A DNA stretch of 64,000 nt. It comes from Phylloscopus collybita (taxonomy: Eukaryota; Chordata; Aves; Passeriformes; Phylloscopidae). The position numbers and the translations under genes were made by a program. The stretch is from NCBI GenBank assembly GCA_027886175.1, contig JAJNNQ010000024.1, positions 1 to 64,000 of the forward strand, read 5' to 3'. Under the pieces are notes generated by a model, which searched no databases, was not told the DNA's origin, and saw only the letters and a list, made by a program, of their open reading frames with translations. How positions within the stretch are numbered: position 1 is the first letter of the stretch; every line of letters starts with the position of its first letter. Shown here one piece after another: positions 12,166 to 24,389 of this stretch.

Positions 12166-12459
12166 CACACACAAACACAAGCAGACACAGGCAGACAGAA
12201 ACTGTCAGACAGACAGAGTCACACTCTTCAGCTTACATGGTAGATTCTGGGACAATAGGTAGCATCAGCAACCACAGAGATACTAATCTTCCTCCGGCAC
12301 CTGCAACACAAGAAGAGGTGATCAGCAAGTGATTATCTGACAGCTAGGCATTATCCACACTCTAGGCCCATCACATTTCTGCCCAAAACTACACAGAAAA
12401 GGGAATAACTGTAAAGTTTGACAACTGTTCTAGCTAACTGTGACTACATGCTAAGGCAG
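12166..12459. other. Spacer with CA run, no gene seen
   Basis: A short CACACA tract (about 12158-12180) is followed by unremarkable DNA leading into the minisatellite. I see no motif or convincing ORF. Confidence 0.5.
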
Positions 12460-13570
12460 CCTAGTGACAGTACAATACAGCCACAGTACACTACAAGGCA
12501 GCATAGTGACAGTACAATACAAGGCAGCATACTGAAAGTACAATACAGTCACAGTACAAGGCAGCATCATGAAAGTACAATACAGTCACAGTACAAGACA
12601 GCATACTGACAATACAATACAGTCACAGTACAATACAAGGCAGCATGCTGACAATACAACACAGTCACATTACAAGGCAGTACAGTCACAGTACAATACA
12701 AGGCAGTACAGTCACAGTACAAGACAGCATACTGACAATACAATACAGTCACAGTACAATACAAGGCAGCATGCTGACAATACAACACAGTCACATTACA
12801 AGGCAGTACAGTCACAGTACAATACAAGGCAGTACAGTCACAGTACAATACAAGGCGGCATAGTCACAGTACAGTCACAGTACAATACAAGGCAGTACAG
12901 TCACAGTACAATACAGTCACAGTACAATACAAGGCAGTACAGTCACAGTACAATACAAGGCAGCATAGTCACAGTACAGTCACAGTACAATACAAGGCGG
13001 CACAGGCACCCACAATGTAAGGCGGCACAGGCACAGTACAATACAGTCACAACACAATGTAAGGCGGCACAAGCACCCACAATGTAAGGCGGCACAGGCA
13101 CAGTACAATACAGTCACAGTACAATACAAGGCAGCATACTGACAGTACAACACAGTCACATTACAAGGCAGTACAGTCACAGCACAATACAAGGCAGCAT
13201 AGTCACAGCACAATACAAGGCAGCATAGTCACAGTACAATACAAGGCAGCATAGTCACAGTACAGTCACAGTACAATGTAAGGCGGCACAGGCACAGTAC
13301 AATACAGTCACAACACAATGTAAGGCGGCACAGGCACCCACAATGTAAGGCGGCACAGGCACAGTACAATACAGTCACAACACAATGTAAGGCGGCACAG
13401 GCACCCACAATGTAAGGCGGCACAGGCACAGTACAACACAGGCACAGTACAATACAGTCAGAGTACACAAGGTGGCAGAGGCACAATAAAATACAAGGTG
13501 GCAGAGGCACAATAAAATACAGTCAGAAGAAAATATAAGGCGGCATAGTCACAATACCAGCCAAGACAGG
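12460..13570. repeat. Minisatellite of CAGTACAATACAAGG-type units
   Basis: Irregular tandem arrangement of short blocks (CAGTCACAGTACAATA, CAAGGCAGCATACTGA, AAGGCGGCACAGGCAC). Units join into higher-order groups, for example the segment around 12600-12720 repeats at about 12720-12850. From about 13000 a CpG-bearing variant (GGCGGCACAGGCACCCAC) takes over. Open frames on both strands are by-products of the repeats. Confidence 0.93.
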
Positions 13571-14903
13571 TACAATGCAAGTGAGAACTTGAGATAACTC
13601 TCTGGAATATTAATTCTCCAGACCTAGACGCCTTGAGAAGACAAAACCTTCTGAAATACTGCAGTCATGCGAGGAGAACATAATCCTCTCGCTATGCAAG
13701 ACCAAGAGAACAGCACATGAAAAGAATGCCCTACAAAAGGTGAAAAGGAAAAAGGATGAGAACCCCTTGTGTCCATGTGCTAGCCTGAAAAAGTAAAAAT
13801 GTAAAGATGCCGGAACACGGATGATCCGGCAAAGTACGTGACTAGCGGGCCAGAATGATGCCGACAAAGCATCGAGATGTAATGAAGTCCTACGACACAG
13901 AAGACAAGGGACGCAAACTACATAACGGACACAAGTTCAAACTCCCTGGCAGCTCCACCTTATCGACCCAAGATTCCTAGCACAAGATGAGCCAGAGGCT
14001 GATGATGCCAAAGGAAACAAAGCTCTAAGGCAAAAGCATGATGATTAAACAGAACTCCTTACAAGAAATTAGTGCCAAAGCTGTTAGGAGGATGCTCGAG
14101 AAGCTGGACAGCCTGAGAGAAAGAAGCGATGACTGCGGAGTGACTGTGGCGATACCTCCTGCACCCAAAGGCGGCCTCCTCGGGCGAAAACATCCACGAT
14201 GACGGTCGAGACTCGAAGACGACTGACGACGCAAACCGTGCTAGGACGCGCAGATGACTCGGAACCGCCCTGCCCGGCAAAGGCTCCGGTGAGGCTGAAA
14301 TAAAACCCTCTCCCTTCGCTTCCAAGGGGCCCATCCCACTAAGGCCCTCTCCTCTAAGCTAACTTTAAATTGCCTCCTGTGATTGCAAAGCTTTTTCCCC
14401 TTCTCCCAACCACCGGCCCCAGAACTTATCTTTTTGAAGATGAGCGGACAAAATCCATCTGCGATGCAAAAGAGCACGTTGGCACCGTGGATGTTGAGAT
14501 AGCTGTGACTGCTTCGGTGTTGCCATATCCAAACCAGCTCTACACCTCATCAGGGTACCTAAGACAACAAAACAGAATATGTGACAATTGCCCTACAAAA
14601 GAATAATCCCTAGGGCTCCTCTAAACCACCACCTCAGCTCACCTCAAATCGTCATGTGACTCCAGAGATGGCCCAGAGGGTACCTGCAAAATGAAAAGGT
14701 ACAGTCTTAGCAAACTGCTGCACACTGCTCGCTTGAGTCACCCCACCTAGACACCAACTCACCTGCTAGCCACTATTCTTTGGCACGCCTGGGACAGCAC
14801 CTGCAAGGAAAGAAAGCAAAAAAGCATGCTCAGTGACTGTGCAAACACAACCTCCCCAGTCAGACGGGACGGAATCACACATATATCTTAAGCTTACACC
14901 CAC
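13571..14903 (-). other. 3' part of a minus-strand exon module (exon-like D, E, F)
   Basis: Three exon-like blocks read on the minus strand. E (14763-14800, 38 nt) lies between a CTTTCTTTCCTTGCAG acceptor and an AG/GTGAGT donor. D (14643-14683, 41 nt) has acceptor TTTTCATTTTGCAG and donor AG/GTGAGC. F (14430-14558, 129 nt) has acceptor TTGTTGTCTTAG, but its donor reads AG/ATAAGT. Related blocks recur in the Q modules at 52.8-57.5 kb, where D is again 41 nt. Read on from E, D meets a TGA where the Q copies have CGA, so the module may be decayed. I recognise no protein family. 13571-14400 holds related but unresolved sequence. Confidence 0.5.
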
Positions 14904-16727
14904 CTGGCCACTGGCATCCTGGCCCAGGACATCTTCCGAGTGGACCGCCTAAAATAAAAACACAACAGTGGATGCTTAGAGTTGCATCAGAAATTGAAAC
15001 CTGAGCCATAACAAACGCTTCTCTGCATTGGTCACTGCTCACCTTCACCAGTTCACCTTGACTGCTGATATCCCGCCATACCACCTAAAAATAAAGACAA
15101 AGAACAATGCTGTAACACATCACCATTTACACTTTCCCTGCAAAGACAAATGGGGACTGACTTAAGCTCTACACGCACCTGGTTACAGGCATCCGGGCCC
15201 GGGACATGTTCCGAGTGGACCGCCTAAAATAAAAACACAACAGTGCATGCTTAGAGTTGCATCAGAAATTGAAACCTCAGCAATAACAACTGCTTCTCTG
15301 CACTGGTCACTGCTCACCTTCACCAGTTCACCTTGACTGCTGATATCCTGCCATACCACCTAAAAATAAAGACAAAGAACAATGCTGTAACACATCACCA
15401 TTTACACTTTCCCTGCAAAGACAAATGGGGACTGACTTATGCTAACACCCACCTGGTTACAGGCATCCGGGCCCGGGACATGTTCCGAGTGGACCGCCTA
15501 AAATAAAAACACAACAGTGGATGCTTAGAGTTGCATCAGAAATTGAAACCTCAGCAATAACAACTGCTTCTCTGCACTGGTCACTGCTCACCTTCACCAG
15601 TTCACCTTGACTGCTGATATCCCGCCATACCACCTAAAAATAAAGACAAAGAACAATGCTGTAACACATCACCATTTACACTTTCCCTGCAAAGACAAAT
15701 GGGGACTGACTTAAGCTCTACACGCACCTGGTTACAGGCATCCGGGCCCGGGACATGTTCCGAGTGGACCGCCTAAAATAAAAACACAACAGTGCATGCT
15801 TAGAGTTGCATCAGAAATTGAAACCTCAGCAATAACAACTGCTTCTCTGCACTGGTCACTGCTCACCTTCACCAGTTCACCTTGACTGCTGATATCCCGC
15901 CAGACCACCTAAAAATAAAGACAAAGAACAATGCTGTAACATAGTCACCATTTACACTTTCCCTGCAAAGACAAATGGGGACTGACTTAAGCTAACACCC
16001 ACCTGGTTACAGGCATCCGGGCCCGGGACATCTTGCAAGTGGACGGCCTAAAATAAAAACACAACAGTGGATGCTTAGAGCTGAAACAGAAATTGAAACC
16101 TCAGCAATAACAGCCGCTTCTCTGCACTGGTCACTGCTCACCTTCACCAGTTCGCCTTGACTGCTGATATCCCGCCATACCACCTAAAAATAAAGACAAA
16201 GAACAATGCTGTAACATAGTCACCATTTACACTTTCCCTGCAAAGACAAATGGGGACTGACTTAAGCGCTACACCCACCTGGCCACTGGCATCCTGGCCC
16301 AGGACATCTTCCAAGTGGAGGGCCTAAAATAAAAACACAACAGTGGATGCTTAGAGTTGCATCAGAAATTGAAACCTGAGCCATAACAAACGCTTCTCTG
16401 CACTGCTCACCTTCACCAGTTCGCCTTGACTGCTGATATCCTGCCATACCACCTAAAAATAAAGACAAAGAACAATGCTGTAACATAGTCACCATTTACA
16501 CTTTCCCTGCAAAGACAAATGGGGACTGACTTAAGCTAACACCCACCTGGTTACAGGCCTCCGGGCCCGGGACATCTTGCAAGTGGATGGCCTAAAATAA
16601 AAACACAACAGTGGATGCTTAGAGTTGCAACAGAAATTGAAACCTCAGCAATAACAGCCGCTTCTCTGCACTGGTCACGGCTCACCTTGCCCACTTCGCC
16701 TTGAGTGCCGATACCCCAGGTCACATC
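14904..16727 (-). other. Seven-fold tandem array of microexon pair A (42 nt) + B (45 nt)
   Basis: A period of about 274 bp repeats seven times. On the minus strand every period has two exon-like blocks. Block A lies at 16686-16727, 16411-16452, 16142-16183, 15867-15908, 15592-15633, 15318-15359 and 15043-15084. Block B lies at 16547-16591, 16279-16323, 16003-16047, 15728-15772, 15453-15497, 15179-15223 and 14904-14948. Each is preceded by a pyrimidine tract ending TTTTAG and followed by GTGAG (A) or GTG (B). Introns are 87-95 nt. All A copies are exactly 42 nt and all B copies exactly 45 nt, open in one phase: A reads VVWRDISSQGELVK and B reads AVHSEHVPGPDACNQ, with substitutions. If spliced, this gives a 29-residue repeat protein segment. 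The family is unknown to me. A non-coding spliced RNA is also possible. Confidence 0.6.
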
Positions 16728-16805
16728 CTAAAAATAAGGACAAAGAACAGTGCTGTAACAGAGCCACCATTTACACTTCCCCTGCAAAGAAACACAGGGA
16801 CTGAC

Positions 16806-16866
16806 CTTCTTGAGGGAAAGTCGTCCACCAGTATGGGGTGCTCTGCCACAGAGAATCCATCTGCAT
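16806..16866 (-). other. Exon-like block C upstream of the A-B array
   Basis: A 61-nt block has acceptor ACTTTCTTTCAG and donor AAG/GTCAGT on the minus strand, immediately 5' of block A at 16686-16727. Homologous blocks occur in Q modules at 52945-53008 (64 nt) and 54672-54716 (45 nt, internal deletion). The length varies and all frames of this copy are open, so its reading phase cannot be fixed. Confidence 0.45.
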
Positions 16867-19800
16867 CTGAAAGAAAGTTACAATGAAAGTCAAAGTGCTG
16901 CAGGATAACTGGATGGCTCCAGACATCTTGGGTCAATCTACAGATACTACTTAAAGTCCAGCTACACCCCGCATTATAAATTTCAAGTCCCCAGCACTTG
17001 CTCTACGACACCTACACCCAACTACGGAGAAGGGCAGAGCAGCTCCGGGACAAATACGCACCCACACCCGTGACACGGGAGACCACAAACGAGGGAACAC
17101 AACAGGGACAGAAAACTCTCGGCGAGAAGAATGACCGCAAAGAAGACCGAGAACTCTGAATGAGATGTCCGAGGTGAGAGCCCTGGTGGGCTAACCGGGC
17201 TCAGAGAACCCTGCAGGAAGAAGATGTTAGCAGGACGACTTATTCCAAGCACTGCAAAGATGGATGCCCGAGAGTCCTGCGGTTAAAAGCCTCTACCTAT
17301 CTTTGCCTTCTGACAAATCCTAATCCGCCAGAATGGATCGTTGCGGAGCGCAGCTGTCGATACAGCTCGGAACAAGACCTGAAAAGACATTGGACCGGAT
17401 GCTTCTAAAGAGAGATGCAATTTTGATGCCTGTCTGGGCTCCCAAATGAAAGGTTCAATGTGATCGGCGCCTGGCCGAGGAACGGAGAGATTAGAGATGC
17501 TAAGAATGACTCCGGCGTTTCCTATCGGCCCCTTGAAGGGCTAAGGCAAAAGACAAGGAAGACCAGGTGCCCAAAAGACAGTGCACAACAGATGAGACAC
17601 GTGAAATGCCCTGGGACTGCTCTGCCCTGCACACCTCAGCGTTGTGATTAAAAATAACACTTTCCCTTTATGCACCTAAGGGTCCATTTCTTGGACATGC
17701 CTGTCTCCAAAGCTGACTCCAAAATCCCGCCCGGTGCCCCTGACTCAGCACCCCGCTTTCAAATCTTCTGTGACCCATAGCCCCTCACCTATCTCTCGGA
17801 CCGGGGATGCGAATCCACGTTGGGTGCGAAAGAAGGCCGCCTCGCCCTCGGGGAGGTTCCTGCTGTCACTGGGCTGTAGTCTCTTGGTCAGCTACAATTA
17901 AAAAAACCTCATATGAATGTGCAATCTCAGAAGCATGTCGGCCAAAATGCAACAATTCTGCTACTCACCATTTCTTAAGAATGCCCGGGTCCTCGGCCCG
18001 CACCCTTTGGCCGTGCTAGGAGGCCGATGTCATCGTCGTAGGGTATACCTGCGTTAAAAGGAGACGAGGGGATGAGGCAATGCTGAAACTTGAGTGGACC
18101 CTCCCTTCCTCCTCCCTGCCTCCCTGACTCACCGCAACTCTTCGGCCGTTACCAAAGTCTACCCAAATGGCACCTTCAAACGGGAAAGATCGAGGCTTCG
18201 TCACAGAGGCCCGTATTACTTCCGGAGGGCTCACGAGAGAAGCGAACTGGGTCCGTCGGGTGGTCGGTGAGGGAGTCTCGGTGCAAAGTGAGCGAACCTC
18301 CTAAAATGCACAAATGACAATGGATGCTTTGAGTTAGACCGGAATGTGGCATCCGAGCAATAACAACTGCTTCTGCCCACTACTCACTGCTCACCTTACC
18401 CACTTCATCTTGACTGCTGATATGCGGCATCACTTCCTAAAAAGAAGGAAAAAGAACAATGCTGTAACATACATTTACATCTGCCCTGAAAAGCCAAGCA
18501 ATGACAGACGTTCCCGGAAAGAAGGGGCAAAACAAAATGGAAAGGCGTGTACCGACGTAGGGTCCAAAAGCGTCGTGTCGCCAAAGTAGTTTCCGTCCGA
18601 AACCCCTTGAATGTCACCTCCTGCTGCGACGGTCTCGGTCGTACGGGACCGGCACTTTAAATGCTGCTGGCCACCTGTAAAACACAAAATAACAAAGGCC
18701 GCTTAGAGTTTCATGACTTACGCAAGAATGCCCGTAGCATCCGGTTCTATGCCAGAATTGATACTCCCCTCTATCGCCTGTACGCATCTGGTCACGGTGC
18801 CCCGGTGCTGCTAGCCGACCGTGTCACGCTCCTTGCATCTTCAAAATTAGATGAAAATATGACCGACGATGTAAACGTAGAGAAGAAAGTCAGGCCGTAG
18901 CTCAGGCTTTCGGCGCCGACTCGTCTCGTCGCCGTGCTCCTCCGGTCTCCGGTGTTTGTACTGGGTTTACTATGTTACTATCCCTCTGCAAAAGAATTCT
19001 TCGTTAAAGTCACTCAGACACATAGGGAAAGCTTAAGCTTCTCAAAGTTCCCATTTCTCAACGCAAACTGTCTAGGATCTGACAACAGCATGCATTAAGA
19101 CAAAGAGCTACAAAACCGTGAGACGCCGCTACACGGTTCCCTCTGTCTCTGCCCAACTCCGCACGGACCGGCCACGCTCGCTGTGTCTGAGGTGGGGCTC
19201 GGGTGGCTAAAATGTTAGCCGTAAAGTTGTCCGTCTAGCCCACCTACCCTCTTATCTATTCCACAGGGCAGAGCAGTTCCAGGCTAAACACAACACATTA
19301 CAAACAGCGTGACACAAGGACAACAAACAAAGATCCCAGCAAAAATAGCAATTAGAATAATAGCAAGGACCGAGACGATGCCAAAAGAGATGACCGACGG
19401 TACGCCGATGGCGGACGGAGAGGGCTCTAAGGAGCAGAAGAAAAGACTGTAACACAGTGACCTGTTAAAGAAACTGTCAGTCACGATGATCAAGATAGCT
19501 GTGAGATAATAGTACGTTCAGAATGCTCCCCGTAACCGAACAACCTTACGAGCCCCGGGATGCTACAACTCACGGCCGGAAAGGAGGATGGTACGGCCGG
19601 GAATGAGGCCTCAAAAGACGTCCGATTTGATGCTTCTAAGATACGACTCGGAGATGCGGCCTAGCCCGTAAAAGAACGGACGGTATCGGCATCGTGCCGA
19701 GAAGCGCGAATGTTCGAGAATCTAGAGATGATGGCTGACGCTCGTGATAAGGTCCTCGAGGGGAAAAGACGGCGATATCTGATCTGAGGGATCCCAAAGA

Positions 19801-20760
19801 CAGGCTAGACAACGTGGCACACGAGACAACATGACACACGCTGGAACTGTTCTGCACTGCACAACTTAGAGCTACAATCAAAAGTAGAGCTGCTCCTTTT
19901 AGCTGTCCTAAGGAGCTCCTTAGAAAACATCCTTTTCCTCTCTGCTAGTTGTTAAACCTGTCCCAGGAATTCCCAACCCGGTACCGTACTAACATCCCGC
20001 CTCCGGGCCGTGGCCCCTGACTTATCTTTTGGGTGACTCGGAAGGCCCCCTGATCACCGGTTCGGCTCTTTGTCACCTACAATCAAGAAAATTAAAACCA
20101 AAGTATGAGTTTAGTGTTACGTGAGCCAAATCCCAGTGAGTCAGCTACTCACCCTGTCCTTAGCGTGTCTGGGTCTTTGACTCGCTGGTTTCATAGTGAG
20201 TCTAAGGCTATAGCTGTTACTGTGATTGGCACCACAGTTAGCGAGAGACAAAGCCACACGGCCTTTCTGTGATTGCGGTGGATGCGCTTGTGTGCCCTAA
20301 GACACGTAAATACATCCCCTGGGCTTCTGAAAACTCTTAGGGAGGCCCTCAAATGGACTCTGCTTCTCACCGTGCTGCCTCCTAAACCACACCACAGTAA
20401 CCCCTACCTAGGTCACCCACCCTCTCTAGGTCACAGTTCCCAACTTCCTTACCAGAAGCTGCAATCTCAAAGATCATCTTCAACTCAAGCAAGATCCCTT
20501 TTGTGACGTGCCGAATCTGCTGAAAAAATCTGAAGTATCGCTCTTGACACGACCTAGAATCTCAGGAAGCGGTCCTTCTCCTAAAAACAACAAGAACAAT
20601 ACCAGAAGTTTTAAAAGCAATGGACCATCCCTGAACACACAACCCAAAATCATAAACTTAAATACTCCCTGGATTCAATGCAGCTTTCTTCAGTGTCTTC
20701 GAAGCCTCTTTTGCTTTAGATGCCCAAAAGCACCTGCTGAAAACAAGCTAAGCTGAAAAA
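16867..20760 (-). other. Diverged exon-module copies, 17-20 kb
   Basis: This region repeats, in diverged form, the module seen at 13.6-16.9 kb and in the Q units. A 42-nt block A stands at 18395-18436 (TTTTTAG acceptor, GTGAGC donor; EVMPHISSQDEVGK). Two further homologous blocks lie at 17789-17891 (acceptor TTAATTGTAG, donor AG/GTGAGG) and 20026-20076 (acceptor TTGATTGTAG, AG/ATAAGT where a donor is expected). Several short ORFs on both strands (for example 18475-18687 minus and 20273-20506 plus) have no recognisable domain. I could not assemble a continuous gene. Confidence 0.45.
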
Positions 20761-20917
20761 CCTTCTTCACCGAATGGAGAAGAGAGCTCTTAGCCCAGCT
20801 GATTCCCAGGAGGGAATGAAGCCCCTTAGCAAAGGCTGGGGTTAATATACCCCTGTTTGGGCCTGCCTCTCGTTCCCATGAGTCCCTGGGAAAAGGGAGG
20901 AGACAAATCCCGCCGGG
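20761..20917. other. Spacer upstream of first TATA signature
   Basis: The plus strand here leads into a TATA-like element. A conserved GGGAAAAGGGAGGAG(A/G)CAAATCCC block (about 20889-20912) lies just upstream of the TATA box and recurs in the second copy (about 26275-26298). Confidence 0.5.
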
Positions 20918-20978
20918 TATAAAAGCCCTCAGAGGAGCTGTAGCTGTTTGGCTCCTATGACTTAAATTCCAGGTAGGT
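20918..20978 (+). promoter_or_regulatory. TATA box plus downstream 5' splice-site signature, copy 1
   Basis: TATAAAAG at 20918-20925 sits in GC-richer DNA. About 47 nt downstream of the TATA is AG/GTAGGT (20971-20977), a near-consensus splice donor. This gives a short candidate first exon of about 25 nt. The same arrangement is conserved in the copy at 26304. It could be a cellular promoter or the LTR promoter of an unrecognised element. Confidence 0.45.
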
Positions 20979-21359
20979 ACGGGGCTCCGTTTAGAAGCAA
21001 ACTTTTCCAGGAAAAGGTAATGCCCTTTTTTTTTCTATAACTACTTTGAGCAAAAAGGCAGTAAACGAGCGAGATATGGAACTTTGCGTTTTGGCAGCAT
21101 ATCGAGATAAGTCGGATAATTTGTTGTGAACTTGGGAAATTTTGCCTAAGTGATTACTAAGTAGCGCTCCAAATGTGACTAAATAGATGAGGGAAGAACG
21201 GTAGCGATATGAATAGTGTGAATCTCATTAGGACCTTTAATGAGGGTCCCCCTAATTTTATCTGCATTAAACTGACACAATGGGGAAATGGGAATAAAAG
21301 GGCTTCGCCACTTTGCTTTAGTCCTCTAAAACATTGGCAAAAGATGAATGTGTCTGTGG

Positions 21360-21870
21360 GAAAACAGATAGAGATAATGCTGCAGGTAATCTTACCTCTG
21401 ATCCACTGCAGCTGTGTTAATTATCAAAAAGTGGCATCAGCCTTGCCCTCCCAGCTATGGGTATGATAAAGAGTGAGTAAGTTGGGAGGGCGTTGTGTTG
21501 GAGTCGGAGTCAGTAGGAGTCTGGTAGCCATGCTATGAAGAGGAAGGGACTGGAGGTCGGGAAAGGGACAAATGAGGTAAGCTACCGTACGAGGCACAGA
21601 GGGAGATAGGCGGCCGTGCTAAGGACGGAAGGGAGTGAGCTGGAACAGCAGAAGAAAGAGAGTAGAAAAAAAGTTGAGACACTGGGTCTACAGAGTAGCT
21701 GCTGCCGTAAATAGACTGGCCCTGAGAGCTGTGTAGAGTTGCCCATAAAAAGTTCTAGAGAAAAGACATGAGAGACTGCTAGATAATAAGGTGTTAATGT
21801 TTGGAATCCAGTGAAGTCTTTAAAGAGGTGCTCAAGAGTGCAGTGTCTCAAGTTCCACATTTACCTCACT
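21360..21870. repeat. LTR-like or dispersed repeat, copy 1
   Basis: This segment is paired with 23285-23695. Both share a GCAGCTGTGTTAATTA motif, CCTTGCCCTC(C/G)CAGCTATGGG, GATAAA(A)GAG, a GGAGTC motif, AGCTGGAAC, an AGAAAGAGAG run, GCTGTGTAGAG and a terminal CTCACCT/ACCTCAC motif. Two direct copies about 1.9 kb apart could be the LTRs of a lost element or a plain duplication. I see no retroviral genes between them. Confidence 0.45.
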
Positions 21871-22318
21871 TTCAGTCTTTCAAATGATGGGGAAAAAAGG
21901 GGATTTTCACATCGGTGCAAACTTTCCAAAAGGAGGGACACCTGGACTTCCTCCTGAAATTAAACCTTAGGACGATGAAAAGGAGGAGGTACCCTTAATG
22001 CAAACCTGTAAAATACTGTGGTCAAGGTGTTGCCTTTCCGTTTAAACTGGAAAACAAAGCAAAATGGGGATTCCCAGTCTACTAATGCCCCAAACAGGAG
22101 GGAAAAGGGAGGGTGTCCTACAATGGATACCGTGAAAAATGCAGGGGAAGGGGACTCCCCATCAATTGAAACACAAGTGATTACAGAAAAAGAAGTATTC
22201 TTCCTTAGTTTAAACCCTTGTTCTCCTAGTAAGGCCCCTTTTTCATGGGGGCACTGGGTAGGGACTGCATGTAGCAAAGAGGGACTGACAAGATGAAAGG
22301 CAAAAGTTGAAAGATAGA

Positions 22319-22535
22319 CTCCGGGACCCCAGACCCTCCCCCGTGGGCTCCGGCGCCTCTCCTCGGCGCGATGGCTTTTCCCTCGGAGTTCTCTCGGAGG
22401 GAGGCTCCTCGCCCGGATCGTCCGCCTGCTCCCGGGCTCCTACGACGCGCTCTGGCCGTGGCGCCCGAAGGGACGCTCGGGATGCCCCCGCCGGTCCCTC
22501 TCCGCTGCCGGTTCCATGTGCGGGTGGGTGGACGT
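22319..22535. other. CpG-dense segment
   Basis: High density of CG dinucleotides and GC-rich composition compared with the flanks. Its counterpart in the second S copy (about 27305-27480) has fewer CpGs. A minus-strand open frame (22243-22713) crosses it, and a partly similar minus-strand frame lies at 27278-27637. I recognise neither. Confidence 0.45.
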
Positions 22536-23284
22536 AACCCCTAAAAATGACCCCCGGGGGACCTGGCACCTCGTGACCCTCGCCGATCACACTGGGGCTG
22601 CTTGACTTTGAATGGGCAGGGAGAGGTAGAGGAAAGTCCTGCAGGTCATTGGCTTTTCTGCAAGGCCCGGTATCTGCCTCTGAAGCTTGAGGACTCTGGG
22701 GGGTCTTTCCCATGGAAAAGTGCCGTCACTTGGGTCCAGGGCCGGTTTAGAAAGTTTCGGGAAGGACGTGCGGTTGCCGGGATGATTTCAGTGGTTTTAG
22801 GACTTGGTCTGGGATGTTGAAGTTTTTTAGGAGCCGATGGAAACAGTTTAGATGTTCTAAAACAGGCCTGTCAGAGCTAGAAAAAGGTGACTATGGCTTT
22901 GGGGGCTTCTAGATGCCCCTCAGATGTTTGTAGGACCTCCTAAATCCTCTGAGGCCCTTCTAAGGCCCTGAAATACCGTTCACAAACCTCCAATGGCGTG
23001 CTAGAGCAACCCGATGACATCTACGATGTCCCCGGAAGTCACGAGGTCCCCGAAACGTTGCCGAGACCGAACGGAACGCCGAATGTTCCGGCCCGCGAGG
23101 ACGGGGATAATTCTGAACGGAAAACGCCTCCCCTGCCAGGCGTGCGGGTTGTAACGTAATGGGCCTCGTGGACGCTGGGTGACTCTTGATAAACTGATGC
23201 TGTGAGCCCCTCGGGGGCTCGGGGACAGAGAGGAAGCGAGAATCCGAGGCCACCCGGCTGTATACTGTGGGGAGACGGGGAGAG

Positions 23285-23695
23285 ACGGTGCTAAAGGCAA
23301 TCTCGCCTTTGATATATTGCAGCTGTGTTAATTACTCAAGAGTAGGAATAGCCTTGCCCTCGCAGCTATGGGTGCGATAAAAGAGCGAGTTAGCCGGTAG
23401 TCAGTCGGAGTCTGCCGGCCGAGCTGCGAGGAGGAAGGCGTGCGAGGGACGGAAAGGTTGAGACGTCGTACGAGGGACGGACGAGGTGAGGGGGCCGTGT
23501 TAGGGATGGGAAGGAGTGAGCTGGAACTGCAGAAGGAAGAGAGAAGAAAGAGAGAAAGAACCAAAGCTGTGTAGAGCTGCCCATGGGAGGCAACATAGAA
23601 AAGGCATGAAAGATTTCTAGATTGTAGGAATGCATTTCCACACCTGAACAGGTGTTTCCATATAGGGAAAGGTTTAAGACTCACCTCAAAACCTT
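23285..23695. repeat. LTR-like or dispersed repeat, copy 2
   Basis: Second member of the pair described at 21360-21870, in the same orientation. Divergence is moderate, and this copy is richer in CpG. The intervening 22560-23285 holds no recognisable gene. Confidence 0.45.
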
Positions 23696-24389
23696 TTAAG
23701 AGAAGAACACTAGAAGTTTGTTTGCTCTCCTGACAGTAATGGGCTCAGTGCTAAGACATAAACACTGATAGGTCTGCTTACCTATTCCCCAGAAACAGCT
23801 ATTCTCTGTTGAGCTCTTTGGCAAAAAAACCCACCTAAATCGTCCAATACTTAAGGGAGAACATAAAGCTTCTCAGTGTATTCTTGAGGTGTTGTAGGAG
23901 ATGTATGGGACCTGCCCCTATACTGTGCTCAGCTTTGTTCTATTTTATTTTTTTATTAAAACCTTTTTGCTTTTTCGAGACGTACTCGACCGTGCCGTCT
24001 TGCAAAATTATTTAAACCATTTTCTGTAAGGTGCTGGATACCCTCAGAGGTGTAGGACTCTCACAGAGCTAATTCCACCTGGCTCTTTGAGAAATTCAAT
24101 ACTAGATAACAAGGTGCTAAGGCTTAAAGCCTTTGAGAGTTTTATTGACGGACTCTGAGCGTCGTGGCCATCTACACGACAGTGTTCGCTGGTCCCGATC
24201 TGGGACAAATCATCTGATGTTTATGATTTTGATAAGCGTATTCCCGTTTTTGTACAACAGCACCTGAGTGGAAAGGGTGGCTAGATTCCACAGGTGGGAA
24301 AGATTTCTGACCGCATTTCTAAGGGCTTGGAAGTAGGCTTCCAAAGACTTAAGGCCGCCGAGAAAGCCGGTCCCTAGCGGGCTTCACGT
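23696..24389. other. Spacer, nothing recognised
   Basis: Mixed-composition DNA with a T/A-rich run near 23940-23970 and no convincing ORF, RNA gene or repeat. It ends where recognisable CR1 coding sequence begins. Confidence 0.4.

Larger units (their letters stand above)
20860..22560. repeat. Segmental duplication S, copy 1
   Basis: Colinear with 26240-27560. Shared pieces are the TATA/donor block, a T-rich run followed by a TTTGG/CAGCA motif, GGGGATT/TTCCCC blocks alternating with AAACC, and a CpG-rich end (22319-22535). The copies are clearly diverged, with many indels. GGGGATTCCC (22066-22075) and GGGGACTCCCC (22150-22160) resemble NF-kB sites. No convincing ORF is present. Confidence 0.7.

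Noticed and set aside
10940..12332. Repeated 86-114 codon frames in the 349-bp units
   Set aside because: They cross hairpins and A-runs, occur on both strands, and lie in a tandem repeat. There is no recognisable domain.
12567..13510. Cys- and Tyr-rich minus-strand frames in the minisatellite
   Set aside because: Composition comes directly from the CAGTACAATACA repeat.
12460..13570. CRISPR-like array
   Set aside because: Unit spacing is irregular, there are no unique spacers, and the context is a vertebrate chromosome end.
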